Below, piece by piece: positions 8,337-16,394 of a stretch of 64,000 nt of DNA. A program made the translations under genes and the position numbers. Under the pieces are notes generated by a model, which worked only from the letters and a program-made list of their open reading frames with translations, ran no database searches and was not told where the DNA came from. Each line of letters starts with the position of its first letter. Within the stretch, counting starts at the first letter, position 1. Source of the stretch: Allocoprobacillus sp002160865 (GTDB taxonomy: Bacteria > Bacillota_I > Bacilli_A > Erysipelotrichales > Coprobacillaceae); NCBI RefSeq assembly GCF_042850985.1, contig NZ_AP031415.1, forward strand, positions 682,001 through 746,000. Reading direction: 5' to 3'.

Positions 8337-8349
8337 CAGATCTGTTTTT
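8316..8349. terminator. Bidirectional terminator shared by the rlu and rodA genes
   Basis: Stem AAAAACAGATCT/AGATCTGTTTTT (12 bp, ten-base loop). Both stop codons lie within it (plus 8334-8336, minus 8326-8328). Confidence 0.85.
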
Positions 8350-9534
8350 CATAATATTATTTTGTGTATTAATATCAATAAATAATGCGATAGCAATCAT
8401 ATAGGAAAGTAAAGATGAACCACCATAAGAAATAAAAGGTAAAGTAATACCTGTGATTGGTAATAAACCTAAAATCATTCCCATATTCCATATCTGTTGA
8501 AATAACAACATGCCAATAATACCAATGGTCATAAACTTATCTTGGGCATTGGTAGAATCTAAACCAATTTTTAAAATAATAATATCTAAAGCAACAATAG
8601 CTGCGATAGTTATAAAACCTCCAATAAAACCATAGTTTGTTAAAATAACAGCAAAGATAAAATCGGTCTGAGCTTCTGGAAAGACTTTAATAACAGATTG
8701 AAAACCATGACCAAACCATCCAGCACTTCCATAAGATAATAAAGAGTTAAAAAGCTGAAAGCCTTCTTTATTATAGGTTCCTTCTGGATCCAGCCAGCCA
8801 TAAAAACGGTCGACTTGATGAGAACTTAAGAGTTTTTCAAAGATTTCTGGCTGATAGATAAAGAGATAAGCTCCAATAATAAGAATCACAGCAACTAAAC
8901 TTAATCCAAAGATAAACCACTGATTTCTTAAACCACTAGAAAATATAACAAAAGCAGCACCGACTAGAATAATCAACACTACCCCAGTGTCATTTTGTAA
9001 TAATACTAATAGAGCTGGAGGAACAACAACTTTCATACATTTCCAGATATATTGAAGTTCAGATTCGGTTGTATGAATTAAATAATAATCATTATGTTCT
9101 TTAGTGACTCTCGCTAAGGCGATAACGATGGCAATTTTCATAAATTCTGATGGTTGTAAACTTAAAAATGGAAAATTAAACCATGAGGTTGCTCCTCCTG
9201 ATGTATTAACCAGAGGAATGATATGATGGCCGGGCCATAATCTTGTATAAATGAAATGTTCAATGGCTAAAATAATGAGAAGAACCATCAATATCCAATA
9301 GATAATCCATATTTTATCATAAATCTGATCTTTTCCTATTTTATATATAATAAAAACCATAATGGCTGATATGATATAGAATATGCCTTGTTTGATCCAT
9401 AGTGTTTCGGGATTTCCTACTTTATTAGAAATCATCGGAGTTGCACTGAGAATTGCAAAACAGCTAATCACAGCAAGTACGCAAATGATACAAATCAAGG
9501 GCTGTTCATAACAGAGTTTTTTGATTCGCTCCAT
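8326..9534 (-). CDS. rodA: RodA/FtsW-type SEDS peptidoglycan polymerase
   Basis: 402 residues with about ten hydrophobic helices: the SEDS family, which polymerises lipid II into glycan strands at the membrane. Landmarks: LSLQPSEFMKIA, NDTGVVLIILVG, DFIFAVILTNYGFIGG, and the C-terminal GLLPITGITLPFISYGGSSLL. The short N-terminus and lack of neighbouring division genes fit RodA (elongation) better than FtsW or SpoVE, but the call between these is tentative. Start chosen at MERIKKL behind AAAGGAG rather than an in-frame Met 20 codons earlier. Confidence 0.88.
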   Translation of the reverse strand: MERIKKLCYEQPLICIICVLAVISCFAILSATPMISNKVGNPETLWIKQGIFYIISAIMVFIIYKIGKDQIYDKIWIIYWILMVLLIILAIEHFIYTRLWPGHHIIPLVNTSGGATSWFNFPFLSLQPSEFMKIAIVIALARVTKEHNDYYLIHTTESELQYIWKCMKVVVPPALLVLLQNDTGVVLIILVGAAFVIFSSGLRNQWFIFGLSLVAVILIIGAYLFIYQPEIFEKLLSSHQVDRFYGWLDPEGTYNKEGFQLFNSLLSYGSAGWFGHGFQSVIKVFPEAQTDFIFAVILTNYGFIGGFITIAAIVALDIIILKIGLDSTNAQDKFMTIGIIGMLLFQQIWNMGMILGLLPITGITLPFISYGGSSLLSYMIAIALFIDINTQNNIMKNRSVIQ

Positions 9535-9614
9535 GACTTTGCTCCTTTCTTTTTTTATCTTCTTATAGTATACTATAAAAAAGAAATACTTCAATTAAAA
9601 AAGGATGTGAAAAT

Positions 9615-9962
9615 ATGGATGTTCAATATATTTTTGTTGTTATAGCGATTATCGTTGCTTTGATACTCCTTTATCTAGGGTTTATTCATTTAATTAAGAA
9701 TAAGCGTTTGAATCAGGAATTTCAATCAACCCTTCCTATTCAGGAATTGATTGAAGCATTGGGTGGTCAAGGAAATATCAAAGAAGTACGTAGCAGTGCC
9801 TCTAAGGTCACAGTTGTTTTAGTTAATCAACAGCTTGTTGATATTGATAAAATTAAAGCTTTGGGCGCAAGTGGTATTGTAGAAGGTGCTTCAAGTCTGG
9901 CGATGATTTTTGGGCGACAGTCAGAAAATATTGCAGCTGATTTAAGGAGATATATAGGATAG
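9615..9962 (+). CDS. Membrane-anchored PTS EIIB-like protein lacking the active Cys
   Basis: 115 residues: one N-terminal TM helix (about 5-27), then a domain resembling the glucose-type EIIB fold (IQELIEALGGQGNIKEVRSSASKVTVVLV...IKALGASGIVEGASSLAMIFG). In true EIIB the phosphorylated Cys lies in the segment that here reads RSSASKV, so it cannot carry the phosphoryl group. No EIIC or EIIA is nearby. It may bind a PTS protein or have a structural role; function unknown. Stands alone between a divergent rodA gene and its own terminator. Confidence 0.75.
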   Translation: MDVQYIFVVIAIIVALILLYLGFIHLIKNKRLNQEFQSTLPIQELIEALGGQGNIKEVRSSASKVTVVLVNQQLVDIDKIKALGASGIVEGASSLAMIFGRQSENIAADLRRYIG

Positions 9963-9979
9963 TCTGTATATCTTTTTTT
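9948..9979 (+). terminator. Terminator of the EIIB-like gene
   Basis: AGATATA/TATATCT stem followed by seven T; overlaps the end of the coding region. Confidence 0.65.
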
Positions 9980-10002
9980 GTTAAGATTTGGTAAAAAAAG
10001 TG

Positions 10003-10035
10003 TTTTTTGAAGCATATAATTGGTAATTCAAAAAA
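10003..10035. promoter_or_regulatory. Inverted repeat upstream of the pfl promoter
   Basis: Perfect 9-base arms TTTTTTGAA/TTCAAAAAA separated by 15 bases, about 80 bases before the pfl -35. It could be an operator or an antisense terminator; the AT-richness makes chance possible. Confidence 0.3.
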
Positions 10036-10114
10036 GAATCTGTTATATTGAAGCTGTCAAGTTCCGGCGATTCATTTTATGGCAGAAAATTGCGAAAAAA
10101 AACAAGCTATTTTA

Positions 10115-10143
10115 TTGTTTCAGTAGTCTATTAGTGCTATAAT
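10115..10143 (+). promoter_or_regulatory. Promoter of the pfl operon
   Basis: -35 TTGTTT (10115-10120), 17-base spacer, perfect -10 TATAAT (10138-10143), preceding a roughly 25-base leader with AGGGGG. Confidence 0.75.
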
Positions 10144-10176
10144 GAATGAGAAATAAACAAACAGGGGGTTTAGAAA

Positions 10177-12249
10177 ATGACATTTAAAGAAAAATGGAAT
10201 GATGCTTGGGATGGCTTCCAAGCAGGTAAATGGAACAAGGAAGTGAATTTAAGAGATTTCATTCAATTAAACTACACACCTTATGATGGTGATGATTCTT
10301 TCTTGGCTGGTCCTACTCAAAACACAAAAGATTTATGGGCACAAGTTATGGATTTAACTAAACAAGAAAGAGAAGCTGGTGGAGTTTTAGATATGGATAC
10401 AAAAATTGTTTCTACTTTAACTTCACATGATGCAGGATACTTAGATAGATCTAAAGAAAAAATTGTTGGTGTTCAAACTGATAAACCATTCAAAAGATCT
10501 TTACAGCCATTTGGTGGTATCCGTATTGCAGAACAAGCTTGTGAAACAAATGGATATAAAGTAGATCCAGAAGTTTCTTATATTTTCAGAGAATATAGAA
10601 AAACACATAACCAAGGTGTATTTGATGTTTATACACCAGAAATCAGAGCTTGTCGTTCAGCACATATTATCACTGGTTTACCAGATGGATATGGTCGTGG
10701 ACGTATTATTGGTGACTATCGTAGAGTTGCTTTATATGGTGTAGATAAATTAATTGAAGATAAGAAAAATCAATTTGCGACAACTCAAAAGAGAATGACT
10801 TCTAAAGTTATTCAATTACGTGAAGAATTAAGTGAACAAATTAGAGCTTTAGGTGAATTGAAAGAAATGGCTGCAAAATATGGTTTTGATATTTCTAAAC
10901 CAGCAACAAACTGCCAAGAAGCTATTCAATGGTTATACTTTGGATATTTAGGTGCAGTTAAAGAACAAAATGGTGCAGCAATGTCTTTAGGACGTACTTC
11001 TACATTTATTGATATTTATGTAGAAAGAGATTTAAAGAAAGGATTATTCACTGAAGAACAAATCCAAGAATTTATTGATCATTTCATTATGAAATTAAGA
11101 ATTGTTAAATTCGCAAGAACTCCAGAATATAACTCAATTTTCGCAGGAGATCCAACTTGGGTAACTGAATCAATCGGTGGTGTTGGTGTTGACGGACGTC
11201 ATATGGTTACTAAGACTTCATTTAGATATTTACATACATTATCTAACTTAGGAACTGCACCAGAACCAAATATGACAGTTTTATGGTCAACTCGTTTACC
11301 AGAAAACTTCAAAGCATTCTGTGCAAAAACTTCTATTGAAACTTCATCAATTCAATATGAAAATGATGATTTAATGAGAGTGACTCATGGTGATGATTAC
11401 GCTATTGCATGTTGTGTATCTTCAATGAGAGTTGGAAAAGAAATGCAATTCTTCGGTGCACGTGCTAACTTAGCTAAATGTTTATTATACGCTATCAATG
11501 GTGGTGTTGATGAAAAAACTAAGAAACAAGTTGGACCAAAATATAGACCAGTTGAAGGTGATTACTTAGATTACGAAGATGTTAAATCTAAATTTGTAGA
11601 TATGATGTCTTGGTTAGCTGGTGTTTATGTTAATGCGTTAAATATCATTCATTATATGCATGATAAATATGCTTATGAAAGAATTCAAATGGCTTTACAT
11701 GATAGAGAAGTAAGACGTTATTTTGCAACAGGTATTGCTGGTTTATCAGTTGTTGCTGACTCTTTATCAGCTATCAAATATGCTAAAGTAAAATGTATTA
11801 GAGATGAAGATGGTATTGTTGTTGATTACGAAGTAGAAGGAGATTTCCCTAAATATGGTAATGATGATGACAGAGTTGATGAAATTGCAACTTGGTTAGT
11901 TGAAACTTTCATGGATATGGTTCGTTCTCATCATACTTATAGAGATTCTTATCCAACAACTTCAATCTTAACAATTACTTCTAACGTTGTATATGGTAAA
12001 GCAACAGGTAATACTCCAGATGGAAGAAAAGCTGGTCAACCATTTGCTCCAGGTGCTAACCCAATGCATGGTAGAGATTCTCATGGTGCTATTTCTTCAT
12101 TATCTTCAGTTGCTAAATTACCATTCAAAGATGCACAAGATGGTATTTCAAATACATTTACTGTCATTCCTGGTGCATTAGGTAAAGATGATCAAGTTTT
12201 CGCTGGTGACTTAGATATTGATTCAATCAAAGAAGGAAATCTTGATTAA
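10177..12249 (+). CDS. pflB: Pyruvate formate-lyase core subunit (lacks glycyl-radical domain)
   Basis: Converts pyruvate and CoA to acetyl-CoA and formate in anaerobic fermentation. 690 residues against about 750-760 in ordinary PFL. The thiyl pair Cys412-Cys413 is intact (AIACCVSSMRVGKEMQFFGARANLAK), and so is the substrate pocket region. The chain runs to GISNTFTVIPGALGKDD and then stops about 20 residues later, just where the glycyl-radical C-terminal segment begins in E. coli PflB. The missing RVSGYA segment is encoded separately 239 bases downstream (80-residue protein). The stop is clean and the new gene has its own ribosome binding site, so this is an organised split, not a frameshift. 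Codon use (TTA, AGA, many AAC and TTC) looks like a highly expressed gene. Confidence 0.93.
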   Translation: MTFKEKWNDAWDGFQAGKWNKEVNLRDFIQLNYTPYDGDDSFLAGPTQNTKDLWAQVMDLTKQEREAGGVLDMDTKIVSTLTSHDAGYLDRSKEKIVGVQTDKPFKRSLQPFGGIRIAEQACETNGYKVDPEVSYIFREYRKTHNQGVFDVYTPEIRACRSAHIITGLPDGYGRGRIIGDYRRVALYGVDKLIEDKKNQFATTQKRMTSKVIQLREELSEQIRALGELKEMAAKYGFDISKPATNCQEAIQWLYFGYLGAVKEQNGAAMSLGRTSTFIDIYVERDLKKGLFTEEQIQEFIDHFIMKLRIVKFARTPEYNSIFAGDPTWVTESIGGVGVDGRHMVTKTSFRYLHTLSNLGTAPEPNMTVLWSTRLPENFKAFCAKTSIETSSIQYENDDLMRVTHGDDYAIACCVSSMRVGKEMQFFGARANLAKCLLYAINGGVDEKTKKQVGPKYRPVEGDYLDYEDVKSKFVDMMSWLAGVYVNALNIIHYMHDKYAYERIQMALHDREVRRYFATGIAGLSVVADSLSAIKYAKVKCIRDEDGIVVDYEVEGDFPKYGNDDDRVDEIATWLVETFMDMVRSHHTYRDSYPTTSILTITSNVVYGKATGNTPDGRKAGQPFAPGANPMHGRDSHGAISSLSSVAKLPFKDAQDGISNTFTVIPGALGKDDQVFAGDLDIDSIKEGNLD

Positions 12250-12263
12250 TAGAAAGAAGTGAA

Positions 12264-12473
12264 ATGATGGCTACTCAAAAAGAAATTGATGATTTAGTCA
12301 AAATGCTAGATGGACGTATGAGTGCAGGGGCTGGACATATTAATTTGAAGGTCAATGAGGATGCTCATATTGAAATGGAAGAAGTGTCTGTTGTGTCAAA
12401 GATGGATTGTGATAGTGGTGATACTGCTTGTAAGATTCCTAATTTGCCAATGGATGACGATGACCAATATTAA
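12264..12473 (+). CDS. Small GRD-like protein without the glycyl-radical motif
   Basis: 69 residues between the PFL core and its radical subunit. Its N-terminal half matches that of the 80-residue radical subunit (LVKMLDGRMSAGAGHINLKV against LVGMLDAYATKGGHHLNVNV), pointing to a duplication. The second half is different: no RVSGYA, but two Cys (49 and 56) and an acidic tail (MDDDDQY). It cannot host the radical. It starts 14 bases after the core stop (ATG at 12264 or 12267) and ends 14 bases before the next start. A chaperone, regulatory or assembly role for the split enzyme is inference; function unknown. Confidence 0.75.
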   Translation: MMATQKEIDDLVKMLDGRMSAGAGHINLKVNEDAHIEMEEVSVVSKMDCDSGDTACKIPNLPMDDDDQY

Positions 12474-12487
12474 AGGAGGAGAAATTT

Positions 12488-12730
12488 ATGGCTGCAAGTG
12501 AACAACAAGTTGAAAATTTAGTTGGAATGTTAGATGCTTATGCTACAAAAGGAGGACATCATTTAAATGTTAATGTTTTAAACAGAGATACTTTAATTGA
12601 TGCTCAAAAACATCCAGAAAAATATCCACAATTAACAATTCGTGTTTCTGGATATGCTGTTAACTTTGTTAAATTAACAAAAGAACAACAAGATGATGTT
12701 ATTTCTCGTACATTCCATGAATCAATGTAA
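12488..12730 (+). CDS. Autonomous glycyl-radical subunit of PFL (GrcA/YfiD-like)
   Basis: 80 residues, corresponding to the C-terminal segment of PflB. It contains HHLNVNV, EKYPQLTIRVSGYAVNF with the radical-bearing Gly at residue 55, and the family ending DVISRTFHESM. It should be activated by PflA and dock on the 690-residue core to complete the active site, as E. coli GrcA does for oxygen-cleaved PFL. A strong AGGAGG lies eight bases before the start. Here it looks like the only radical domain, not a spare part, since the core has none. Confidence 0.93.
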   Translation: MAASEQQVENLVGMLDAYATKGGHHLNVNVLNRDTLIDAQKHPEKYPQLTIRVSGYAVNFVKLTKEQQDDVISRTFHESM

Positions 12731-12738
12731 TGAGGATT

Positions 12739-12761
12739 AAGGTGCTTAGGCACCTTTTCTT
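12739..12761 (+). terminator. Terminator of the pfl operon
   Basis: AAGGTGC/GCACCTT with TTAG loop, followed by TTCTTTTT. Confidence 0.8.
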
Positions 12762-12836
12762 TTTGTAAAAAATAGTACATATAAAATGATATTTTATAGA
12801 AAATATGTTAAAATAATAAAGAAAGTTGGTGAGAAT

Positions 12837-13583
12837 ATGAAAGGGTATATTCATTCTTTAGAAAGTTGTGGAACTGTTGATGGTCCGGGAATTCGTTTTG
12901 TTGTTTTCTTTCAAGGGTGTCCTATGCGTTGTCAATACTGTCATAACCCTGATACTTGGAAACCACATACTGGAACACAGATGACAGTCGATGAAATTTT
13001 GAAAGAATATAATACGAAAAAAGAGTTTTATAAAAATGGAGGAATCACTTGTACTGGTGGAGAACCAATGATGCAAATTGATTTCTTGACAGAGTTATTT
13101 GAAAAATGTCGTGAGGAAAATATTCATACATGTTTAGATACTTCAGGTATAACTTTTAATGAAAATCCTGAATATCTAAAGAAAGTTGATCGTTTATTGG
13201 CTTCAACAAATTTGGTTATGCTGGATATTAAACATATTGATCCTGAAGAACATAAAAAATTAACAGCACAACCTAATGATATGATTTTAAAATTTGCGAA
13301 ATATGTGGATGACAAAGGTATTGATATATGGATTCGTCATGTTGTAGTTCCAACAATTACACAAAATGATGAATATTTATATCGTCTAGGTCAATTTATC
13401 GCAACTTTGAAACATGTCAAAGCATTAGATGTTTTACCTTATCATACGATGGGCGTTGTGAAATATAAGAATTTAGGTATGGATTATCCTCTTGAAGGCA
13501 TTCCACCTTTAGATAAAAAAGATGCCATAGCTGCCAGAGAAGTCGTATTAAAAGGAATGAAAGATGCATTGAATCATAAATAG
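12837..13583 (+). CDS. pflA: Pyruvate formate-lyase activating enzyme
   Basis: Radical SAM enzyme, 248 residues, that abstracts hydrogen from the glycyl residue of PFL. The CxxxCxxC cluster motif is present (GCPMRCQYCHNPDTW), with GPGIRFVVFFQGC just before it and the SAM-binding GGEPM motif. Start chosen at MKGYIHS (GGTGAG upstream) rather than a Met 17 codons earlier. Separated from the split PFL by a terminator, so probably transcribed partly on its own. Here its substrate would be the separate 80-residue protein. Confidence 0.95.
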   Translation: MKGYIHSLESCGTVDGPGIRFVVFFQGCPMRCQYCHNPDTWKPHTGTQMTVDEILKEYNTKKEFYKNGGITCTGGEPMMQIDFLTELFEKCREENIHTCLDTSGITFNENPEYLKKVDRLLASTNLVMLDIKHIDPEEHKKLTAQPNDMILKFAKYVDDKGIDIWIRHVVVPTITQNDEYLYRLGQFIATLKHVKALDVLPYHTMGVVKYKNLGMDYPLEGIPPLDKKDAIAAREVVLKGMKDALNHK

Positions 13584-13606
13584 ACACTTTGTGTCTATTT
13601 ATTTTT
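13578..13606 (+). terminator. Terminator of pflA
   Basis: AAATAGACAC/GTGTCTATTT (10 bp, loop TTT) followed by ATTTTT; contains the pflA stop codon. Confidence 0.8.
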
Positions 13607-13620
13607 AAAAGGAGAAAATC

Positions 13621-15369
13621 ATGACTATACAAGAACTACAAGAAAAACTAGATCAGTTCTATGCACAAAATGCATTAGATGATGCCTATACCTTTTTAAT
13701 GGAACAAGTTCGCATTGCAATGGAAAAACAGGACAATCCAGCTTTATTGTTTTTACTAAATGAAATGATAGGTTATTTTCGTGTTACATCAAAGTTTCAA
13801 CTGGGAAATCAGATTGCTGTTCAAATATTGAATATTTTAAATATGTGTGGACTTGAAGATACAATTGATGGAGCTACCTCTTATATTAATATTGCGACCT
13901 TTTATAGAGCACAGGGAAAATATCAGGAAGCATTGGAACTTTATCAAAAAACAGAAAAAATTTATCATCATTATTTATCTCCAGATGATGAATTGTATAG
14001 TGCCTTTTATAATAATTTGAGTCTTTTGTATCAAGAAATGGGGTCTACGACTTTGGCTATAGAAACAGAGAAAAAAGCACTTGCGATAGTCCAAAGATTA
14101 GAAAACTATCGTGAAGAAGAAGCCATTACTTATACAAATTTGGCTCAAATGTATTTAACACTTCATCAAAATGAAGAAGCTAAACAATGTATTCATCAGG
14201 CAGTGGCGTTATTTCAACAGTATGCACCAGATGATCCTCATTATTTTGCAACCCTTGCTTCATTGGCTCAGTTAGAATACTTACAAAAAAACTTTTCTCA
14301 GGCTATTGCGATTTATGATCAAGTTTTAATACTTATTGAAAGTGTATATGGAAAAAATAAAGATTATCAAACCATTTTAAAAAATAAAGAAAAAGTTTTA
14401 AGTGAAATGAAAACAGTCAAAGGACTAGATTTATGTGAAGCTTTTTATAACCAATATGGTCGTGCTATGATTGAACAAGAATTTGCCTCTATTCGTCCTT
14501 ATATGGCGATTGGACTTATGGGAATGGGTTCTGATTGTTTGGGGTATGATGATGAGATTTCTCATGATCATGATTTTGGGCCGGGATTTTGTATTTGGGT
14601 ACCTCGTGATATTTATCAACAATATGGTCAAAAAATACAGGAAAGTTATCAAAAACTCCCACAAGAATTTATGGGCGTTCAAAGATTAACTTCTTTACAT
14701 GGTTCTGGGAGAGTTGGGGTTTTTGAAATTGAAAGCTTTTTTGAACAGTTTTTAAGAAAAATTCCCGAAACTTTAGATGAATGGCTTTACGTTGATGAAA
14801 ATGCTTTATTAGCTTGTACAAATGGTCGTATATTTGAAGATGATTATGGAAAAGTCACACAAATCAGAGAATATCTCAAAACATATCCAGAAGATATTAG
14901 AATAAAAAAGATAGCCCGTGCTCTTGCGAAAATGGCACAATCTGGACAGTATAATTATGGAAGATGTATGCAAAGAGGTGATGAGGTGGCTGCTTCATTG
15001 GCACTTCATGAATTTATAGATCAGACATTATCTGTTGTTTATTTACTGAATAAAAAATATAAACCTTATTATAAATGGAGTTATTATGGATTAAAAGATT
15101 GCTTTTATTTACAACAAGTCCAAGATTTACTGTTGGAACTGGTACAACTGCCATCTCAATTGTTTCAATGGAAACATTTTCAAGGTGGTATCAATTTAGA
15201 TGATGCGAAGGTTGTTGTGATTGAAAAGATATGTCAGATGGTGATTGGTGAATTGCAGCGACAGGAACTTTCTGATAGTCAAGATGATTTTTTAGATACA
15301 CATGCACATCTTGTCATGAATCATATTCAAGATCAGCATATTCGTTTAAAACATGTGATGGAGGGATAA
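13621..15369 (+). CDS. TPR protein with DUF4037 nucleotidyltransferase-like domain
   Basis: 582 residues. The N-terminal 260 residues are tetratricopeptide repeats (YINIATFYRAQGKYQEALELYQKTE, split here for reading as motif positions 90-115; further repeats near 165 and 205). From about 270 it carries a DUF4037-type region with GLMGMGSDCLGYDDEISHDHDFGP, whose GS...DHD pattern resembles the active site of MNT-like nucleotidyltransferases, followed by an alpha-helical C-terminal part. Substrate unknown; TPRs suggest a protein partner. The start is 15 bases after the pflA terminator with AAAGGAG, so it may be read from the pflA promoter. Coupled to the following gene (two-base gap). Confidence 0.8.
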   Translation: MTIQELQEKLDQFYAQNALDDAYTFLMEQVRIAMEKQDNPALLFLLNEMIGYFRVTSKFQLGNQIAVQILNILNMCGLEDTIDGATSYINIATFYRAQGKYQEALELYQKTEKIYHHYLSPDDELYSAFYNNLSLLYQEMGSTTLAIETEKKALAIVQRLENYREEEAITYTNLAQMYLTLHQNEEAKQCIHQAVALFQQYAPDDPHYFATLASLAQLEYLQKNFSQAIAIYDQVLILIESVYGKNKDYQTILKNKEKVLSEMKTVKGLDLCEAFYNQYGRAMIEQEFASIRPYMAIGLMGMGSDCLGYDDEISHDHDFGPGFCIWVPRDIYQQYGQKIQESYQKLPQEFMGVQRLTSLHGSGRVGVFEIESFFEQFLRKIPETLDEWLYVDENALLACTNGRIFEDDYGKVTQIREYLKTYPEDIRIKKIARALAKMAQSGQYNYGRCMQRGDEVAASLALHEFIDQTLSVVYLLNKKYKPYYKWSYYGLKDCFYLQQVQDLLLELVQLPSQLFQWKHFQGGINLDDAKVVVIEKICQMVIGELQRQELSDSQDDFLDTHAHLVMNHIQDQHIRLKHVMEG

Positions 15370-15371
15370 AA

Positions 15372-15983
15372 ATGAGTGATGATATTGTACAGTTAGAATG
15401 GGAGTTTTTTCAGCATGTACAACATATTGATGGACGTGCAAGTTGTCAGGATGACTTTGAAACATTTTACTTACAAAGAAAGAGTCAATTTGATGCTTTT
15501 GATCAAGATGTTCAACAAGCCTGTCTACAAGATTTAAAAGTAGCCAAACAGATGGGAAGAAATCCAGTGATGGAAAAGTATGCCTATATGATGGAAAGTA
15601 CAGATCCTGATTATTATCAGACGATTCAAGATCAATTGCCACAAGTGGATCCACAAAAAAGAGCGTTCATTCAGATTTTATGTGAAATTGAAGTATCTAT
15701 GCGTGAAGATATGAATGAAAAATATCCATATCTTTTAGCACAGGCACGTTTAACTCATACTTTAGAGGATGAAAAAGACGATACATCTTTTGAAACTTAC
15801 TTAAGAGGAGAGTTAATGACTTATAGTGATGAAACACTTTATCTATATGGACAGATGGTTTTAAGAATGGTCCAGAATCAAGAAAATCTGATTGAAAAGA
15901 TTTTAACAAATACTGTTAAGGCTTATGGTTATTCTTCCTTAGAAGAAGCAAATAATTTTATGAAGGAAAGTCAAAAGCAATAG
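15372..15983 (+). CDS. DUF4125-like helical protein
   Basis: 203 residues, mostly helical, no TM. The order GRASCQDD, FETFYLQRKSQFDAF, DLKVAKQMGRNPVMEKYAYMM and YPYLLAQAR resembles the DUF4125 family, which is commonly coupled to TPR/DUF4037 genes. Begins two bases after the previous stop. Function unknown; a partner or substrate of the neighbour is a reasonable guess. Confidence 0.7.
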   Translation: MSDDIVQLEWEFFQHVQHIDGRASCQDDFETFYLQRKSQFDAFDQDVQQACLQDLKVAKQMGRNPVMEKYAYMMESTDPDYYQTIQDQLPQVDPQKRAFIQILCEIEVSMREDMNEKYPYLLAQARLTHTLEDEKDDTSFETYLRGELMTYSDETLYLYGQMVLRMVQNQENLIEKILTNTVKAYGYSSLEEANNFMKESQKQ

Positions 15984-16042
15984 AAGTCGTTATAAAATTG
16001 TGATAAAATAGATGTAGGGAACTAAGAAGGAGGAATATAATC

Positions 16043-16342
16043 ATGAAAATCTTATTATGTTGTTTAGCTGGTGTAACATCTACTTTGTTTTCTACAAAAT
16101 TAAAAGACGCTGCTTCAAGAAAGAGAGTAGACGCTACTGTTTGGTCTGCATCTGAACATGCAGTAGAATATTCAAGTAATCTTGCTGATGTGATTCTTGT
16201 AGAACCTCAATTAAAAGGATCATATGAAAAAATCAAAGCAGATAACCCTGATAAACCAGTTATTTTAATTAGTGACGATGATTTTAAGAATTTCAATGCA
16301 CAAAAGATTTTTGATATGGCTTATGAAGCTTGTCAAAAATAA
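16043..16342 (+). CDS. Solo PTS EIIB, lactose/cellobiose type
   Basis: 99 residues with the N-terminal phosphocysteine loop of the lactose/cellobiose EIIB family (MKILLCCLAGVTSTLFSTK; Cys6/Cys7). Ordinarily EIIB passes phosphate from EIIA to the sugar in the EIIC channel. No EIIA or EIIC gene is adjacent and the gene has its own terminator, so it either serves a transporter elsewhere or is a regulatory relay. AGGAGG precedes the start. Confidence 0.85.
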   Translation: MKILLCCLAGVTSTLFSTKLKDAASRKRVDATVWSASEHAVEYSSNLADVILVEPQLKGSYEKIKADNPDKPVILISDDDFKNFNAQKIFDMAYEACQK

Positions 16343-16354
16343 TAGAAATGTGAA

Positions 16355-16385
16355 AGAATGAATAGCTTAGCTATCCATTCTTTTT
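16355..16385 (+). terminator. Terminator of the EIIB gene
   Basis: AGAATGAATAGC/GCTATCCATTCT stem (one mismatch), loop TTA, T-run. Confidence 0.8.
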
Positions 16386-16394
16386 AGGTCATTT

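Noticed and set aside
10177..12730. The short PFL as a frameshifted or truncated pseudogene
   Set aside because: Each of the three reading frames has its own start, spacing and ribosome binding site, and the radical subunit contains extra N-terminal residues that a simple frameshift would not make.
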